From the NCBI RefSeq assembly GCF_023159225.1, contig NC_063174.1, forward strand, positions 27,797,983 to 27,861,982: a stretch of DNA of 64,000 bases. The letters are read 5' to 3'. The DNA is from Perognathus longimembris pacificus (lineage: Eukaryota > Chordata > Mammalia > Rodentia > Heteromyidae). Shown in pieces: positions 23,860 to 35,842 of the stretch. Positions within the stretch are counted from its first letter, which is position 1, and each line of letters opens with the position of its first letter. Both the position numbers and the translations under genes were made by a program. The notes under the pieces are model-generated. The model had not been told where the DNA came from. It saw nothing but the letters and a program-made list of their open reading frames with translations, and made no database searches.

Positions 23860-23990
23860 TGCTACTCACAACTTCCATGAGACTGAGCTCTTCAGATTTT
23901 ACATGAGTGAGAGCATGTGACACTCCTCTGTGGCTGGCTTATTTCATTTAACATAACGATCTTCAATTTCATCCATGTTGTTACAGAATG
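23860..23990 (-). mobile_element. Old L1 fragment, reverse orientation
   Basis: 'ggctggcttatttcatttaa' and 'caatttcatccatgttgtta' match the generic antisense L1 ORF2 3' region of mammals. Confidence 0.6.
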
Positions 23991-24083
23991 TCACTAGTAT
24001 CTCTTCTCTTTCCTCTCCTTCTCCTTTCCTCTCCTTTTCGCTCTCCTACTCTTTGTTCTGCATTCTTAGTTCAGGAATATACT

Positions 24084-24087
<4 letters not shown>

Positions 24088-24142
<55 letters not shown>

Positions 24143-24365
24143 TATCCTTGGGCTTGAACTCAGGGCCTGGGTGCTGTCCCCGAGCTGCTTTTGCTCATGT
24201 CTGGTGCTCTACCACTTGAGCCACAGCTCCACTTCGAACTTTTGGATGGTTAATCAGAGATAAGAATCTCACCGACTTTCCTGCCCAGGCTGCCTTTGAA
24301 CTATGAGCCTCAGATATCAGTCTCCTGAGTAGCCAGGATTATAGCTGTGACCTACTGGTGCCTAT
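24088..24365 (-). repeat. (GA)n microsatellite followed by an antisense B1/tRNA composite SINE
   Basis: GA run at 24088-24140, then 'gggcttgaactcagggcctg' to 'gacctactggtgcct'. Confidence 0.9.
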
Positions 24366-25107
24366 AATTCTGTCCCTTCTATAGGTAAGATTCCTGTTCT
24401 GGTTATCCCTGAATGTAGGACAGGCCTCCATGCCCCCAGAAGCAGTCTTTGCAGCTGGGCAGACTTCGTCCACTCATCCCATATCTGGTGACATAAGCTT
24501 ACACCACACGCTTGGTAGTTGGTCCGACATGGAAGGGCAGGAAAGGAAGCTGAAGTCCTCCAGGCATCTAAGCTGTTTTGCTTTTGGGGAGATCTTTCTG
24601 CATCCATCTTTCTGTTGGGCCAGTCCACATTCGTGGTGATGAGGTGATGTATCTGAGCCTTGGTCTCCTTCTTTATGATGTGTCTACAACCAGAGTAATT
24701 GCCACCTTTCAAATCTTAAAGAATCCTCACTTGCCTCTGGCTCTATTCAGTGTGCCCTTCGGAACCATGAGACCTTTCAGCGAGTTTGTACTGAAGGGAT
24801 GAAAAGGGGCTTTCCAAGTGGTGTGGTCTATTCTTTCTCTTCGGACCTTTTCCCCCAGTAGTGGACCTTATATTTTTGTATTTTGTATTTTATTTTTAAA
24901 TAAGCAATTTATAAGAAATTATATACCTAAGATAGCAAACATGAGCTAAACTGCCTTTTTCCCTGGCATGCTCTCTTTCTCTGCCATATTTCTTTTCTAA
25001 TAAGCTTTTCTGTCACCTTTAAGAAGAGGGGCAGGGGAGGTAAAAGGAAAGAAAGAAAAGAAACTGCACATGGAAAAACCCAAACCAGATACATTCAAAA
25101 TTCATTC

Positions 25108-25335
25108 CACCATAGCCATGCACTGATGGTTCATGCCTTTATTCCTAGCTACTGTGGAGGCTGAAATCTGAGGATTGCGGTTCGAAGCCATCCAGGTCTA
25201 AGAGTCCATGAGACTCTTTTTTCCAATTAATCACAGAAAAAGCTGGAAGTGGAGCTGTGGCTCAAGTGGTTGCCTTGAGCAAAAGGAGGTCAGGGATAGC
25301 ACCCAGGCCCAAAGGTCAATCCCCAGGACCCACCA
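25108..25335 (+). repeat. B1/tRNA composite SINE, sense
   Basis: 'actgatggttcatgccttta', 'gaggctgaaatctgaggatt', 'gagctgtggctcaagtggtt', with a truncated tail. Confidence 0.85.
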
Positions 25336-26299
25336 GCTAGCAGCTAGTCATCTTGTAATACCACCATAAATTCCTCCATATGGCTTGTACCAAGTCATTT
25401 GGTTGGAATGAAGAGTTTGAGATGGAGCTACAGAGCAACGCTTTACTTTTGCATGTATCCTGTAGCTTTGAAACAATACCTTGTTTGGATCCTTCTCAGT
25501 TGCAAATAACAGAGATATAATAATGGTGACTCATTGTTTAAGGAGTAGAGTCAGAATCTAAAGCCTGTTGAATCGTATTGTCTAAAAAGGCTTTTAGAAG
25601 TCTTAAAAATATATGCAAACAACACCATGTTAAAAATCTCATATAATTACCTATATTACTTAGAATAAATTACTTTTAGCTTTTCTGTTGCTTAATTTTA
25701 TAAGCCTACCAGAAAAGGACAGAAAACATAACAATTCTTATGATTTTCAGTATTTTTAAAGCAAAAGTTGTCTAATGTGTAAAAAGTATGTTACACCATG
25801 TCTTAGGAAGTGTCAAACCCAAGTCTGACTGTGGCATCCCCAGCTCAGTGCATGCCAGTGGCATGACCTATGGTAAACCCAGGGAATAGACAAGCCATTT
25901 TAGGTCTGCAAACAGCTGTTGAAACAATTACATCATAGAGTAATAACTATGGAACTTTTAAAAGTTAAACTTTTAAGAGCATCAAACTACATTTAATGTA
26001 AGTAGAAGATATATTTGCTTTAATGGTTTTATTATTAAAAGTATTATGTCTTTTTCTTAAAGAAGAAAAAAACTAAACTGTGACAAGCGTAACTCAATAT
26101 GAATGTTACCCTTTTTGCCTGTTAACAATAATCAAAGAGATAATTTTGCTTTTTTAAGGTTCCCTGTCTAAAAGGTTCTCTTATAAAATTCTAAAACTGA
26201 CTGTTTAATGAACACTTTTTAAAAGTCGCCAAAGTGTGTGATGGAAAACACGTTTAGATAAGATGATGAATTTTAGTGATATAACTTGTTGATTAAGAT

Positions 26300-26412
26300 A
26301 AGGCAAGGGAAGGGGTGACATTGTCCAAAAAGAAATGTATTCTTTACCTGACAACTTACATAACTGTAACCCCTCTGTACCTCACCTTTATAATAACAAT
26401 AAAAAATAAAAT
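26300..26412 (+). mobile_element. Old L1-like 3' end, sense
   Basis: 'gaaggggtgacattgtccaa' through 'aactgtaacccctctgtacc' to 'ataacaataaaaaataaa' parallels 45800-45890. Confidence 0.6.
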
Positions 26413-27649
26413 ATAGTTAACTACAGTTCAAAATAATAGCACAACTATTTGGAGGCCTTACAAAGTGTTCTTTTTTTTTTTTCTTAGTATATTTCAGTGA
26501 AACATTCCTACCCCTCTTCCCAAGCTCAGTGCCTTTTACAGTCCATCTGGAGGGTCCTTGCCTCTCTGGGATAGCTCCTGGCCACTTACATCTATTTAAA
26601 GGAAAAGGAAGAGCTGACTGACTTGTTTTCTATGTGTCAGTCCTAGGTAAAGCACTTTCTAGTTCTGACATCTTGTAGGTGAGAAACTGCTTTTCTTTAT
26701 AGCACCTGTCGCAGCCTAACATTTGTCAACTTTCTTGTTATCCTTGTCCTACACCCAACTAACATGTGAAGTCAGTGAGATTGAAGCTTTTGTTTTCTTC
26801 TGTGCTGCATTCTTCCGAGGTCAAAACAATGGCTAGAACATTAAGTGATTCATCCAGCTCTGCTGTGTTCCAGCATTCTTCTCACATTTTCCTCCACCCT
26901 GCAGAAGCCTTCCACTGACAGCCTAGAATGGACCAGACTGGACAGCAGACCTCTTTGTTTCCTAGCCCTGATCTATCATAGTGACTTGTGCTAGAAACTT
27001 TGTCACTGCTTTTCTACTAGCTGCCCTGTCACTGTACCACTACTTAAATGGAGCTTCCTCTGATTGCCTTTGACAACTAGAATTTGCATTGCAGATAATT
27101 AAAGAATTTGGGATGGGGCAAAGATAGTGAGTTACAGAATCATATCTGCCAATTATAAATTAGATAAACTATAATAGATTAAACAATATATCTCCTGTGT
27201 GACTTTTTACTTTTCCAAGTTTCTTCCCATTCATCTTTATACCACTCCAGTTTTCCCTTTTATGTTTTTATATTCTCCTTATTCACTTCTCTTTGCCACA
27301 TTTCTGTTCTCATCCATTTTTACTTATTCGGTTCCCGTTCTACTTTCATTTCCTAGTGACTGCAATTACTATTACTCTAATTATTATTTCCATATAGATA
27401 GCTGCAAATTCTGTCTCTAAAATGCCATATAGTCTGAAATCTGAATCCAGTTGCCTGCTGGAAAGTCCATTCACACATCTTGTCAAGTGACATTCGCCCT
27501 CATCAAGGAAGTAAGTTGTCCCACTGTCTCCCCACCTCTGTACACTTCCAAAATATTATTCTGTATTTCTGCTGGTAGAATTTACCAATTCTTCCCTAGA
27601 CTATTGCCACATATCCTTGTCCTCCCTCGTTATTTTCTACAGAACTGTT

Positions 27650-27800
27650 AGAGTCACACCTCCACTTCCAGCTGTTTGCTAGTTAATTGGAGATGATAAT
27701 CTCACCAATTTGTCTACCTAGGCTGGCTTTAGCCATGATCCTCAGAACTCAGCCTCCTGAGTAACTAGGATTATAGGTGGTGTCACCAGCACCCAGCTTT
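27650..27800 (-). repeat. B1/tRNA composite SINE fragment, reverse orientation
   Basis: 'cctccacttccagctgtttg' to 'gtcaccagcacccagctt'. Confidence 0.82.
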
Positions 27801-27949
27801 ACATTTGTTCAGATTATTCTTCGGTTCAAAATCTTTTGTGGTTCTCCATTATTTATGAGATTTGCCCTTGATCATCATTAGAGCCTCATCTGTCATCATT
27901 CCTTCAGTCTGTATTTTGAGGCTTTTTTTGTTGTTGTTTTATTTTTGCT

Positions 27950-28052
27950 TCTGGTGCTGAGGATCGAGCCCAGGGTCTTGTCCATGCTAGACAAGTATTT
28001 TGCCACTGAACTGTATGTTACCAGTTTATCTTTGAAATCAGAGTACTGAGGT

Positions 28053-28099
<47 letters not shown>

Positions 28100-28345
28100 G
28101 GTATTGGGCTTGAACTCAGGGCCTGTGCACTGTCCCTGAGCTTTTTTGCTCAAGGCTAGCTCTTGATCACTTGGATCACAGCTCCACTTCCAGCTTTTTT
28201 TTTTTTTTTTTTTCCTTTTTTGGGGGTTAGTTGGAGATGAATCTTACAGACTTGCTGCCTGGGCTGGCTTCTGAGATTCTTAGAGCTCAGAATAGCTAGG
28301 ATTACAGGTGTGAGCCACCAGTGCTTAGCTCTGAGAGCTCTGACT
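27950..28345 (-). repeat. ID-like fragment, (GT)n and B1/tRNA composite SINE, all reverse
   Basis: 'tggtgctgaggatcgagccc' (27950-28010) is antisense ID. GT dinucleotides run 28054-28095, then 'gggcttgaactcagggcctg' starts an antisense composite SINE ending near 'gagccaccagtgcttagct'. Confidence 0.82.
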
Positions 28346-28871
28346 TTATCTTATTGTTCTTTTTTTCTCATTGCCTTCTCAACACCTTTAAAGTCCCTGT
28401 TCAACTGCTGTTTGCACCTAATTTAAACTAAGTATCCCTGTACTTGAGATGATGAGTCTTGAGGATGGAGACTATTTCTTAACATCTATATTGAGAATGG
28501 AGACTATATTCTTGACATATCTGAGCTCCATACATACAGCAGCTTCCATATGCACAATGCTTAATGAATCAGCTGGTAATACTCTTTATTTGGCTTTTAT
28601 TGTTGTACTGAGGATTGAACTCAGGCCCAATGTCTACCTCATAGCCCTAGCATATACCTTTTTCAAGCCCACTTTTGTTTGATTACCTTGTCTGTTTCCC
28701 AGAATTACTGCTAGTCATTAAGATGAAGGGGGAAAGGGATTTACAAAATTTTGAGTTGCTGTACACATACAAGGCATTAACTTCAAGAAATAACTTTTCA
28801 ATGACTGAATTGAATATATCCCTTGTGACTGGTGATTTCTTCAAATTTTTGAAAAACAAAAAATTTAGGCA

Positions 28872-29060
28872 GGGCTGGGAACATGGCCTAGTGGTAGAAT
28901 GCTTGCCTCACATACATGAAGCCCTTGGTTCCATTCCTCAGCACTACATATATAGAAAAAGCCGGAAATGGCTCTGTGGCTCAAGTGGTTGAGAGCTAGT
29001 CTTGAGCAAAAAAAAGTCAGGGACAGTGCTTAAGCCCTGAGTTCAAGCCCCAGGACCGGC

Positions 29061-29090
<30 letters not shown>
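28872..29090 (+). repeat. ID-like dimeric SINE, sense, long A-tail
   Basis: 'gctgggaacatggcctagtg' to 'ccccaggaccggcaaaaaaa', with about 30 A residues. Confidence 0.9.
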
Positions 29091-29093
<3 letters not shown>

Positions 29094-29289
29094 GTACTAG
29101 AAAATAAAAGTATATATAAAGTAGCTTTGTGAAATTGGAAGACAGAAAATATTTGGTATCAGTATAGTTTTGGCAGATAAGTACCTTAAGGACATTTTTC
29201 TTTGGAATGTTGGAGAAGTGTAACATTATAATTGAATGAATGGAGCTGGGTGCCAGTATCTCATGCCTGTAATCCTAAGTACTCAGTTA

Positions 29290-29645
29290 GGTTGGCCTGG
29301 GAGAACAGCCCCCTCTTGGAGAAAGTCTTGGAGAGTCCTCTTGGAGAAAGACAGCCTGTAGCCTAACCAGTAATCACCTGACTATGAGTCAGCAAAGGAC
29401 TCCAGACTCTGAGGTCACTTTCTCATCTGCTGAGGTCACTCCTGAACCTCTCTGGTTATGCATTGGACAGTGAGAGGTTCCCCAGGCTCTGAGATCACTT
29501 TAGCATCAGCTGTGATTGCACCTCCCTGTCTTTCCCTATAGAATCCCTCTCAACAAGTTCCCTCTCTTCTCACTTCTCCTTGGTATGCCTCCATGTCTTG
29601 TGGGCCAGCAATTTGCTCCCCACTCCAGTAGTTATAATTGTGTTA
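29290..29645 (+). mobile_element. LTR-like fragment related to the 10-kb LTR family
   Basis: 'gtctttccctatagaatccc', 'ggtatgcctccatgtcttgt' and 'gggccagcaatttgctcccc' parallel the region after the TATA box in the LTRs at 10147-10513 and 11265-11476. It follows a short sense B1-like stretch (29245-29288). Ends are uncertain. Confidence 0.5.
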
Positions 29646-29740
29646 CTTTTTATTATTAACAAAGTAAGTTCTGACAATGTATGCTTCCCTTGATTATTTT
29701 TGTACCCTGTATCATAGCCCTCTGTGAAACATAAGACTTT

Positions 29741-29956
29741 TCTTTTCTTTTTTTTTTTCTTTTTGGCCAGTCCTGGGCCTTGGACTCAGGGCCTGAACAC
29801 TGTCCCTGGCTTCTTCCCGCTCAAGGCTAGCACTCTGCCACCTGAGCCACAGTGCCCCTTCTGCCCGTTTTCCATATATGTGGTGCTGGGGAATCGAACC
29901 CAGAGCTTCATGTGTAGGAGGCAAGTGCTCTTGCCACTAGGCCATATTCCCAGCCC
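29741..29956 (-). repeat. ID-like dimeric SINE, reverse orientation, with target duplication
   Basis: T-rich start, 'ggccagtcctgggccttgga', ending 'ggccatattcccagcccc'. The 14-bp sequence aacataagactttt occurs at about 29728 and again at about 29958. Confidence 0.9.
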
Positions 29957-31124
29957 CAAACATAAGACTTTTAATCATGTTTATGTGTATAAGAACCTTT
30001 AATGTAGGTTTTAGTGTTTTTTACACTCAAAACTAGCACTCCATCACTTGAGCCATACCTCTACTTCCACTTTTAGTGTTTAATTACAGTTTTATCATAT
30101 TGTACAAGAGCTTTCATTTTTCCTTTTTAGAATATTGTTCTAGGTATATTGACAAAAGCACTGCCTTCTTGAATATGTCCTTCTAGTTTCTGATATTACT
30201 AAGTAATACAAAATCTTATCTTTTTTCCTTTATGTCTTTTTATTTAAAAAAACAAAATTGATACAAATAACAAAGGAATGTTTAAAAAATCTTTGCCAGA
30301 CTTCCTAATATGAAAGGAATTTTCTGTTTATAAGTATCGTGATCATCTTAGACAGCTGTGAATTGAGTCATCATTGAAATCTTATAAACAATTTGCTGTT
30401 ACTGTGCCTCCTATAAAAACTTAATGGAAAGCTCCCTTCTATTACTATGAAAAGTACTTGAAAAACAAAGGAATTTTAGAAAGATTACTCTAACGCAGAA
30501 ATAGCTTTCAGATTGATAAAGGTCATTTGTTTTTTAGCTGTTTCTTATTGTCTGTGGTCAATACAGGAAACTTAAAATTAGAATTTTTATACTCTTAGAT
30601 AATACAAAGTTGACATTCTTTGTATTCTTAGGTAATGTTCTGTGAAACTTAGAGGAGTGACTTAAGGGATGGGCAGAGTTTTTAAAACTATATGCACAAT
30701 CTTCATCCAAACTGTCACTTCTCTGCCTACCCTCCACCTTCTATAATAGGTAGTATATTCTCATTCCATGGGTGGAATTTTTTTTTCAGTATTTAATTAA
30801 ATGTAAAGATACCAGAGAAAAATCCATTTTAGAGGAAATGCTTTCAAAGTCAAATGTCAATATATAAATGGTTGTTGGAATGTTTTTCAATACGTTTTCC
30901 TTTGACATCACCTTTCTTATGTAACTCCTGTTAACTGCTAGGGTGTCTATCACCCTTACACACTGAGTAGTCAGAATTATGAGTGACATACTCCTGAGTT
31001 TAGTTTTTAGTTAGAGGAAAGGCAAAGTGCCTTGGCGACTATGACTCCCAAATGCTTCCTCCACTCACATCCTTCAGAGCCTTATGTATGCTGGTCACTT
31101 TACCTGCCACTGAGCCTCACCCCA

Positions 31125-31245
31125 CTTTTTTTGTTTTGATATAGCAGAGTCTCTCTGTGTATTCCAGACTGCCCTCAAACTGAATCCTACCTGTATCAGC
31201 CTTCTGATTGTTGGAATTACAGGAATGTCCTACCATGCTGGGCTT
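31125..31245 (-). repeat. B1 SINE, old, reverse orientation
   Basis: 'agagtctctctgtgtattcc', 'gactgccctcaaactgaatc' and 'ttggaattacaggaatgtcc'. Confidence 0.75.
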
Positions 31246-31892
31246 CAAATGCTTTCTTTACATGACTCATAGCTTGCTTCCTTAAAAAGTTCTTCCTGTA
31301 ACCAATAGCAAACTTTAGAGTTATTCCAGTTTTTAAATTGGACTCTGCTTAATGGTAACTAGTGATAGCAGTAACCTTTTATGATTATCATAGATAAGTT
31401 TTGTTAGTTTTTAAAAAATCAATGTTATTATTTTTCCTTATTCTCTGAAAAGCAGATACTATTATCCCACTTGACATGGAAGGGAAAACAAATACTTGTT
31501 TACTTAAATATTATTTTTATCTATCATTGTACTGAAGATTAAGCCCAGGGCCTCATGCATGAAAGTTGAAATTTTGAATAGTAAAATAACTTACTAAAAA
31601 GCCAAACAGGCAGTAAGAGGTTAAGTCTGGGTTTCAGAGATTAGATTCTTAACCCTACCTGATCTTACCTAACAGTGATCATTTGTACCACAACTATTAG
31701 CACTGTATATTTTTTAAATATTGTCTATGACCCATTGGGAATGAAGGTGGGAAGAGGGAAAGGTGTGATTTACCAGTCTTGACAAATTCTGAACAATGTG
31801 AGGAAAGTAATTCCCTCATACACATGGGTTAAGGCAGGGAGCACATAGGGAGGGTATGCTGGCTCTGCTGATGGAGTTTGTCCTCTATGCAG

Positions 31893-32029
31893 GTGGCGAG
31901 GCAGTACCACTCATCACTTCACAGACAGCACCTGCCAAGTTGTCTGTGATGCTGCCCTCTGTGAAGCTGGAGAATGACTCTCAGTCTCTGTGCAGGGACA
32001 CAGAGTCCTCCGGGTCAGACACCTTCTAA
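31893..32029 (+). CDS. Terminal coding exon 5 with stop (unidentified host gene)
   Basis: After the acceptor 'tctatgcag', the carried base completes Gly and the frame runs GEAVPLITSQTAPAKLSVML... to a C-terminus ending ESSGSDTF and TAA at 32027-32029. Together the five exons give about 188 C-terminal residues with no gap or stop at any junction, so this is a live gene rather than a processed copy. The C-terminus is Ser/acidic with a VKLEND stretch that looks like a possible SUMO-acceptor site (psi-K-x-E); this is inference only. I cannot name the gene. Confidence 0.78.
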
Positions 32030-32200
32030 GTGGAAGCGAGAGCCAGCCAGCACCGTGCTCCTGGATGCCTTTCACCTTGGCTTAAAACCACTTCTCAGAC
32101 TATTTTGTGGTCTTTGAACACATTCGGGGAAGCCATTTCTAATTTGTTACCAAAATAAAAAGCATAATTTAGGTAGTGTTTTTGAATAAAATAAATATAA
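32030..32200 (+). other. 3' untranslated region of the host gene
   Basis: About 130 bp separate the stop from the first AATAAA at 32154-32159. A second AATAAA cluster lies about 30 bp further on. No repeat interrupts it. Confidence 0.65.
32154..32159 (+). promoter_or_regulatory. Poly(A) signal AATAAA
   Basis: A canonical hexamer in the right place after the terminal exon. Further AATAAA copies around 32187 are alternatives. Confidence 0.65.
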
Positions 32201-32473
32201 ATCACCATGATTCTGTCTGTGAGTTGTTTCTTAGAAGCCTGAGGTAGTGTGGAGCAGTGGAGAGGACATGGCTTTTTATGATTATTTTATTATTTTAAAA
32301 TTATTATTATCTGTCTTATATACTTCAGAAATTATGTCACTAAAGGTTATTTATTCTAATATTTTTGTAACAGCAAATAAAGTTAATCTCATGTCTCTAA
32401 GGAATTCATTAAAAAGAAACTAGTTGTACATGGCACAGACATTGATTTGAGAGTGTATATACAGGCAGGCATG
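32201..32473. other. Intergenic DNA downstream of the host gene
   Basis: Unremarkable AT-rich sequence up to the 'ggcatg' target site of the solo LTR. Confidence 0.5.
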
Positions 32474-33055
32474 TGTTGGGATCTCTGAGGACCCCTTCTC
32501 ACTTCTCCGGAGGAGATGCTCAAATGTTGGGGTCTCTAGGACCCCTTCCCCTCCTCTCTCCTGGGGGGAATGCCTGAACCTCGATTCTATGGAAGAAACT
32601 CCGCCCTACCCCTCATACCGGCAGAAGGAGTAAGGAGAAGGAGTAAGGCTCTAGGCTGAAGTGGGATGCCGAAATCCCTTCCTCGGCCCCCCATAATGTG
32701 TCAGGAACCGCAGGACAAAGATAACGGGGAGACGGTTGGATGGTTGAATGAGTCTCAAAGGATTTAATTGGGAGGGGGGTTTATATAGCAATAATGGCGG
32801 GAATGGAAAAGACTTGGGCCATTGGCTAAGCCGGGCTGCCCATCAGGTGATGTCCTGAAACTTCCTTTGTGGGCTGGACAATCCCTATCATGGTGGCACG
32901 CACGTGCTCGTCTCCCCCAGGGGCGGGGTCTTCTCTTCTGGTTGAGGCCGGAAGGTGGGAGGGACTCGCTGTTACACTGTCCCAGGGCTGGGGGAAGGGC
33001 AGCGTCTCACTCTTGGCACCCTTCCCCCACCAAGGCCAAAACTGAGTCCCCAACA
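32474..33055 (-). mobile_element. Solo LTR of a class II-like retrovirus with 6-bp target duplication
   Basis: The termini are inverted repeats (minus strand TGTTGGGGACTC to AGATCCCAACA). They are flanked by an exact 6-bp duplication, ggcatg, at 32468-32473 and 33056-33061. On the minus strand a TATATAA (plus 32781-32787) is followed 13 bp later by ATTAAA (plus 32763-32768). Near the minus-strand end a stretch of about 52 bp starting 'gttggg(g/a)tctctgagg' is duplicated (32475 and 32527). A 6-bp duplication is typical of class II (betaretrovirus-like) integration. There is no internal region, so this is a recombined solo LTR. Confidence 0.85.
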
Positions 33056-33061
33056 GGCATG

Positions 33062-33400
33062 GTACATGCTTGTAGCTCCAGAAGATGGAGATAAAAGGAT
33101 TGAATCTGAGGCTGGCTGACCCATGCAGAAGTATAAGGCCCCATCTAAAAACAGACTTGGTGGCCCATGCTTGTAGTCCTAGCTACTAAGGAGACTGAGA
33201 TCTAAGGATCATTTTTGGGAGCCAGCTGTGTCAGGAAAATCTGTGAGACATTGCCAATTGCCTCCAAAAAGCTAGAAGTGGAACTGTGTCTCAAGTGGTA
33301 AAGCACTAACTGGCCTTGAGTGAAAAAGCTAAGGGACAGCCCCAGGCCCTGAGGTTCAAGCCCAGTGTGCTCTCCCTCTCAGGCACACAAAAGACTTGAG
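33062..33400 (+). repeat. B1-like SINE and B1/tRNA composite SINE, sense
   Basis: 'acatgcttgtagctccagaa' and 'gaggctggctgacccatg' form a B1-like monomer. 'cccatgcttgtagtcctagc' to 'ccctgaggttcaagcccag' is a composite SINE. Confidence 0.78.
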
Positions 33401-34660
33401 ATGTGACTCAAGTTGAAGACCCTGATTTCAAATCCTTGTACTTCCAAAAAAAGAACATATTGAAAAGGAATTATCTCTAAGCTGCTGAGTTGTTGGTTTT
33501 TTTTTTAAAGCCATTTGAAAGGTAATGTGTGAAGTATGCTGCCATCAGAATGAGGTGGGGTGAGCCCCAGATATATGGTACCTATATATGACATTTTCAG
33601 GTATCCACTTGAATATATATTAAATAGCTTTAGAACAATAATTAAAAAACTACTAACTTTGTGGCCAGACATGGGAACAGATGGCTAAGTGATAGTTACT
33701 CCTAAATGTATACTTTAGAAATCTTTGAAGCATGGGACTATTATCTGTTCAAACATAAATACATGTGACCAAAAGAAAGTAAAAGAACGTGGCTTTGTTG
33801 TTCGGCACACATAGGTTCAAATTTCGGTTTCAGTACCTCCTACTTCTATGATGGGCAAGTAAGTCTGTCCTTGTCAGACGTCTTCAATTAATTGTTCTTC
33901 AGAATAAAAAGATTAGTAATACTGTGTTTGTGGGAGGCACTTAGTACAGGAGGGAGAGATGAAGGTTTGTACAGCTCATTGCTTGGCACCAAGTGTTGAG
34001 TAAATGGCATTATTATCTTGATATGGGCTTTCAGCATCATACATTGCAGGCTAAGCACCTGAGGAGTAGCTGGCATTAATAAAATAATTTTTTTCCTGAA
34101 ATAATATTATTTCCTGTCACTATTGACTTTCAAGAACATGATACTTAGTATTTCTTGAGTTTTTTGGACATTTTTGTAGGTTATTTAGTGAGTCTCAGCT
34201 TAGTAAATAACTAAATGTTTTTCAGAGTCCCATAGGAACTCTGGGAACTCTAAAAAACATCAATACTTGGGCTACACACCCAGAATTTTAATTTAATTGA
34301 TCCTGGGTAGGATCCAGGCAATGGCATGAGAAATAAAAGAACTTTTCAAGCAACTTTAGTGTGTCCTCGAGGTTGAGAACTACTGAAGAACGGTTTGTAA
34401 TTTCTTAAGCTTCTAGAACAGTCCATGGCCTGGAGATTTCTTAACCAAGGATTAAAAAAAAAAATAGAGGAAACAGCAATATCAACCTTCCACATGCATT
34501 TCTGCTTATGCCCTAGCCCCTCAAGCTTTTCTTGGGGATTTGATTACCAGAATGCTTTGATTTTCACTTTAAACCTATTTTCTTTGCTTTTTTCTGAGAC
34601 ACTTAAAATTTCTACTAGAAATAGTTTATTTTAATCTAGTGAAAGAAGAATATTTTGGGG
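33401..34660. other. Intergenic AT-rich stretch
   Basis: I see no gene, RNA gene or clear repeat here. Confidence 0.5.
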
Positions 34661-34882
34661 CTGGGACTATGGCCTAGTGGCAAGAGTGCTTGCCTCATAT
34701 ACATGAAGCCCTGGGTTCGATTCCCCAGCATCACATATATAGAAAACGGCCAGAAGTGGCACTATGGCTCAAGTGGCAGAGTGCTAGCCTTGAGCAAAAA
34801 GAAGCCAAGAACAGTGCTCAGGCCCTGAGTCCAAGCTCCAGGACTGGCCAGATAGATAGATAGACAGATAGATAGGTAGATA
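34661..34882 (+). repeat. ID-like dimeric SINE with a (GATA)n tail
   Basis: A full dimer ('ctgggactatggcctagtgg' to 'ccaggactggcc') whose tail is GATA/GACA repeats (34852-34880) instead of A-residues. Confidence 0.9.
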
Positions 34883-35099
34883 TTTCTGTGGATCTTGATT
34901 TGTTTTCTGTATTCATGGACAGGTCTCTAATTAGGGTAAAAACTAGGGAGGCTGCCTAGTGCTGCTCTGTTTAAAGTACTCCTCTTGATCCTGATTCTCA
35001 AACCTTTTAGGAAAGATTTTAGCAAAATCTTATTGTGGCTAAAAATATTTCTTATTTAAAGGTATTGGTAGTATTTCCCTTCTTAACAAAGAGCCCGTC

Positions 35100-35330
35100 G
35101 GGCTGGGGATATGGCCTAGTGGCAAGAGTGCTCGCCTCATATACATGAAGCCCTGGGTTCAATTCCCCAGCACCACATATACAGAAAATGGCCAGAAGTG
35201 GCGCTGTGGCTCAAGTGGCAGAGTGCTAGCCTTGAGCAAAAAGAAGCCAGGGACAGTGCTCAGACCCTGAGACTAAGCCCCAGGACTGGCCAAACAAAAC
35301 AAAACAAACAAAAAAACAACAACAACAAAG
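35100..35330 (+). repeat. ID-like dimeric SINE with AAC-rich tail and target duplication
   Basis: 'gctggggatatggcctagtg' to 'caggactggccaaacaaaac', then an AAC/A tail. 'aacaaagagcc' occurs immediately before and after the element. Confidence 0.9.
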
Positions 35331-35482
35331 AGCCTGTCTTCTCTAACTTTAAGGGAAAAGACCAGTCTTTGATTTATTCCACTTCTTGTACACTTGAGCA
35401 TTTAGTTTGATTTTAATGCTGACTGTTCATCATTGTTGTGTTTTAGAGAATTATCACTGTAAAGGTCACTTCCATACATATT

Positions 35483-35829
35483 TGCGGCGGGCGGCAACCT
35501 CGTCCAGCGAGGAAAGGCGACCACCACACGAGGATCCTTCCCAATCACATTTTATTGAGGAGCCGCTTGGTTGAGGGAGAGCTTTAGCGAGGGGCACCAA
35601 AAGGCCAAAACCGCCTGCTTATATACCGTTGGGTGAGCATGGGTCACTCCCTGATTGGTCTGTGACTGGTTGCTACTAGCAGCTGCCACGGGATTGGCTG
35701 GGACTAGAACTCACCTGCGCATGCGCAGGGTTCAGGCCGGTAAATCCGTTAGGCTTTGCCGTTATTTACCAGTAAGGCTGCAAGGAAGTAGGAGCCATCT
35801 TGTAATGGCCTTGTTGCCGGCTTCCTGCA
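35483..35829 (-). repeat. 3' LTR of the provirus
   Basis: On the minus strand it begins TGCAGGAAGCC and ends CGCCGCA. A TATATAA box (plus 35619-35625) precedes AATAAA (plus 35551-35556). Two CCAAT boxes (plus 'attgg') lie upstream of the TATA box. I find no difference from the LTR at 42087-42433. Confidence 0.95.
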
Positions 35830-35842
35830 GTTCCCCCTTTTT
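35830..35842 (-). promoter_or_regulatory. Polypurine tract for plus-strand priming
   Basis: Minus strand AAAAAGGGGGAAC directly precedes the TG of the 3' LTR, the standard position. Confidence 0.9.

Larger units (their letters stand above)
21454..31892 (+). other. Intron between exons 4 and 5
   Basis: It begins GTAAGA and ends CTATGCAG. About 10.4 kb hold SINEs, an LTR fragment and old L1 pieces, listed separately. 22700-23270, 25330-26290, 26420-27640 and 29960-31120 are AT-rich with nothing I can name. Confidence 0.7.

Noticed and set aside
24362..24712. 116-codon minus-strand open frame next to a SINE
   Set aside because: No start context, no splice or homology evidence, and no family recognised. 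It could be an old processed pseudogene but I cannot show it.
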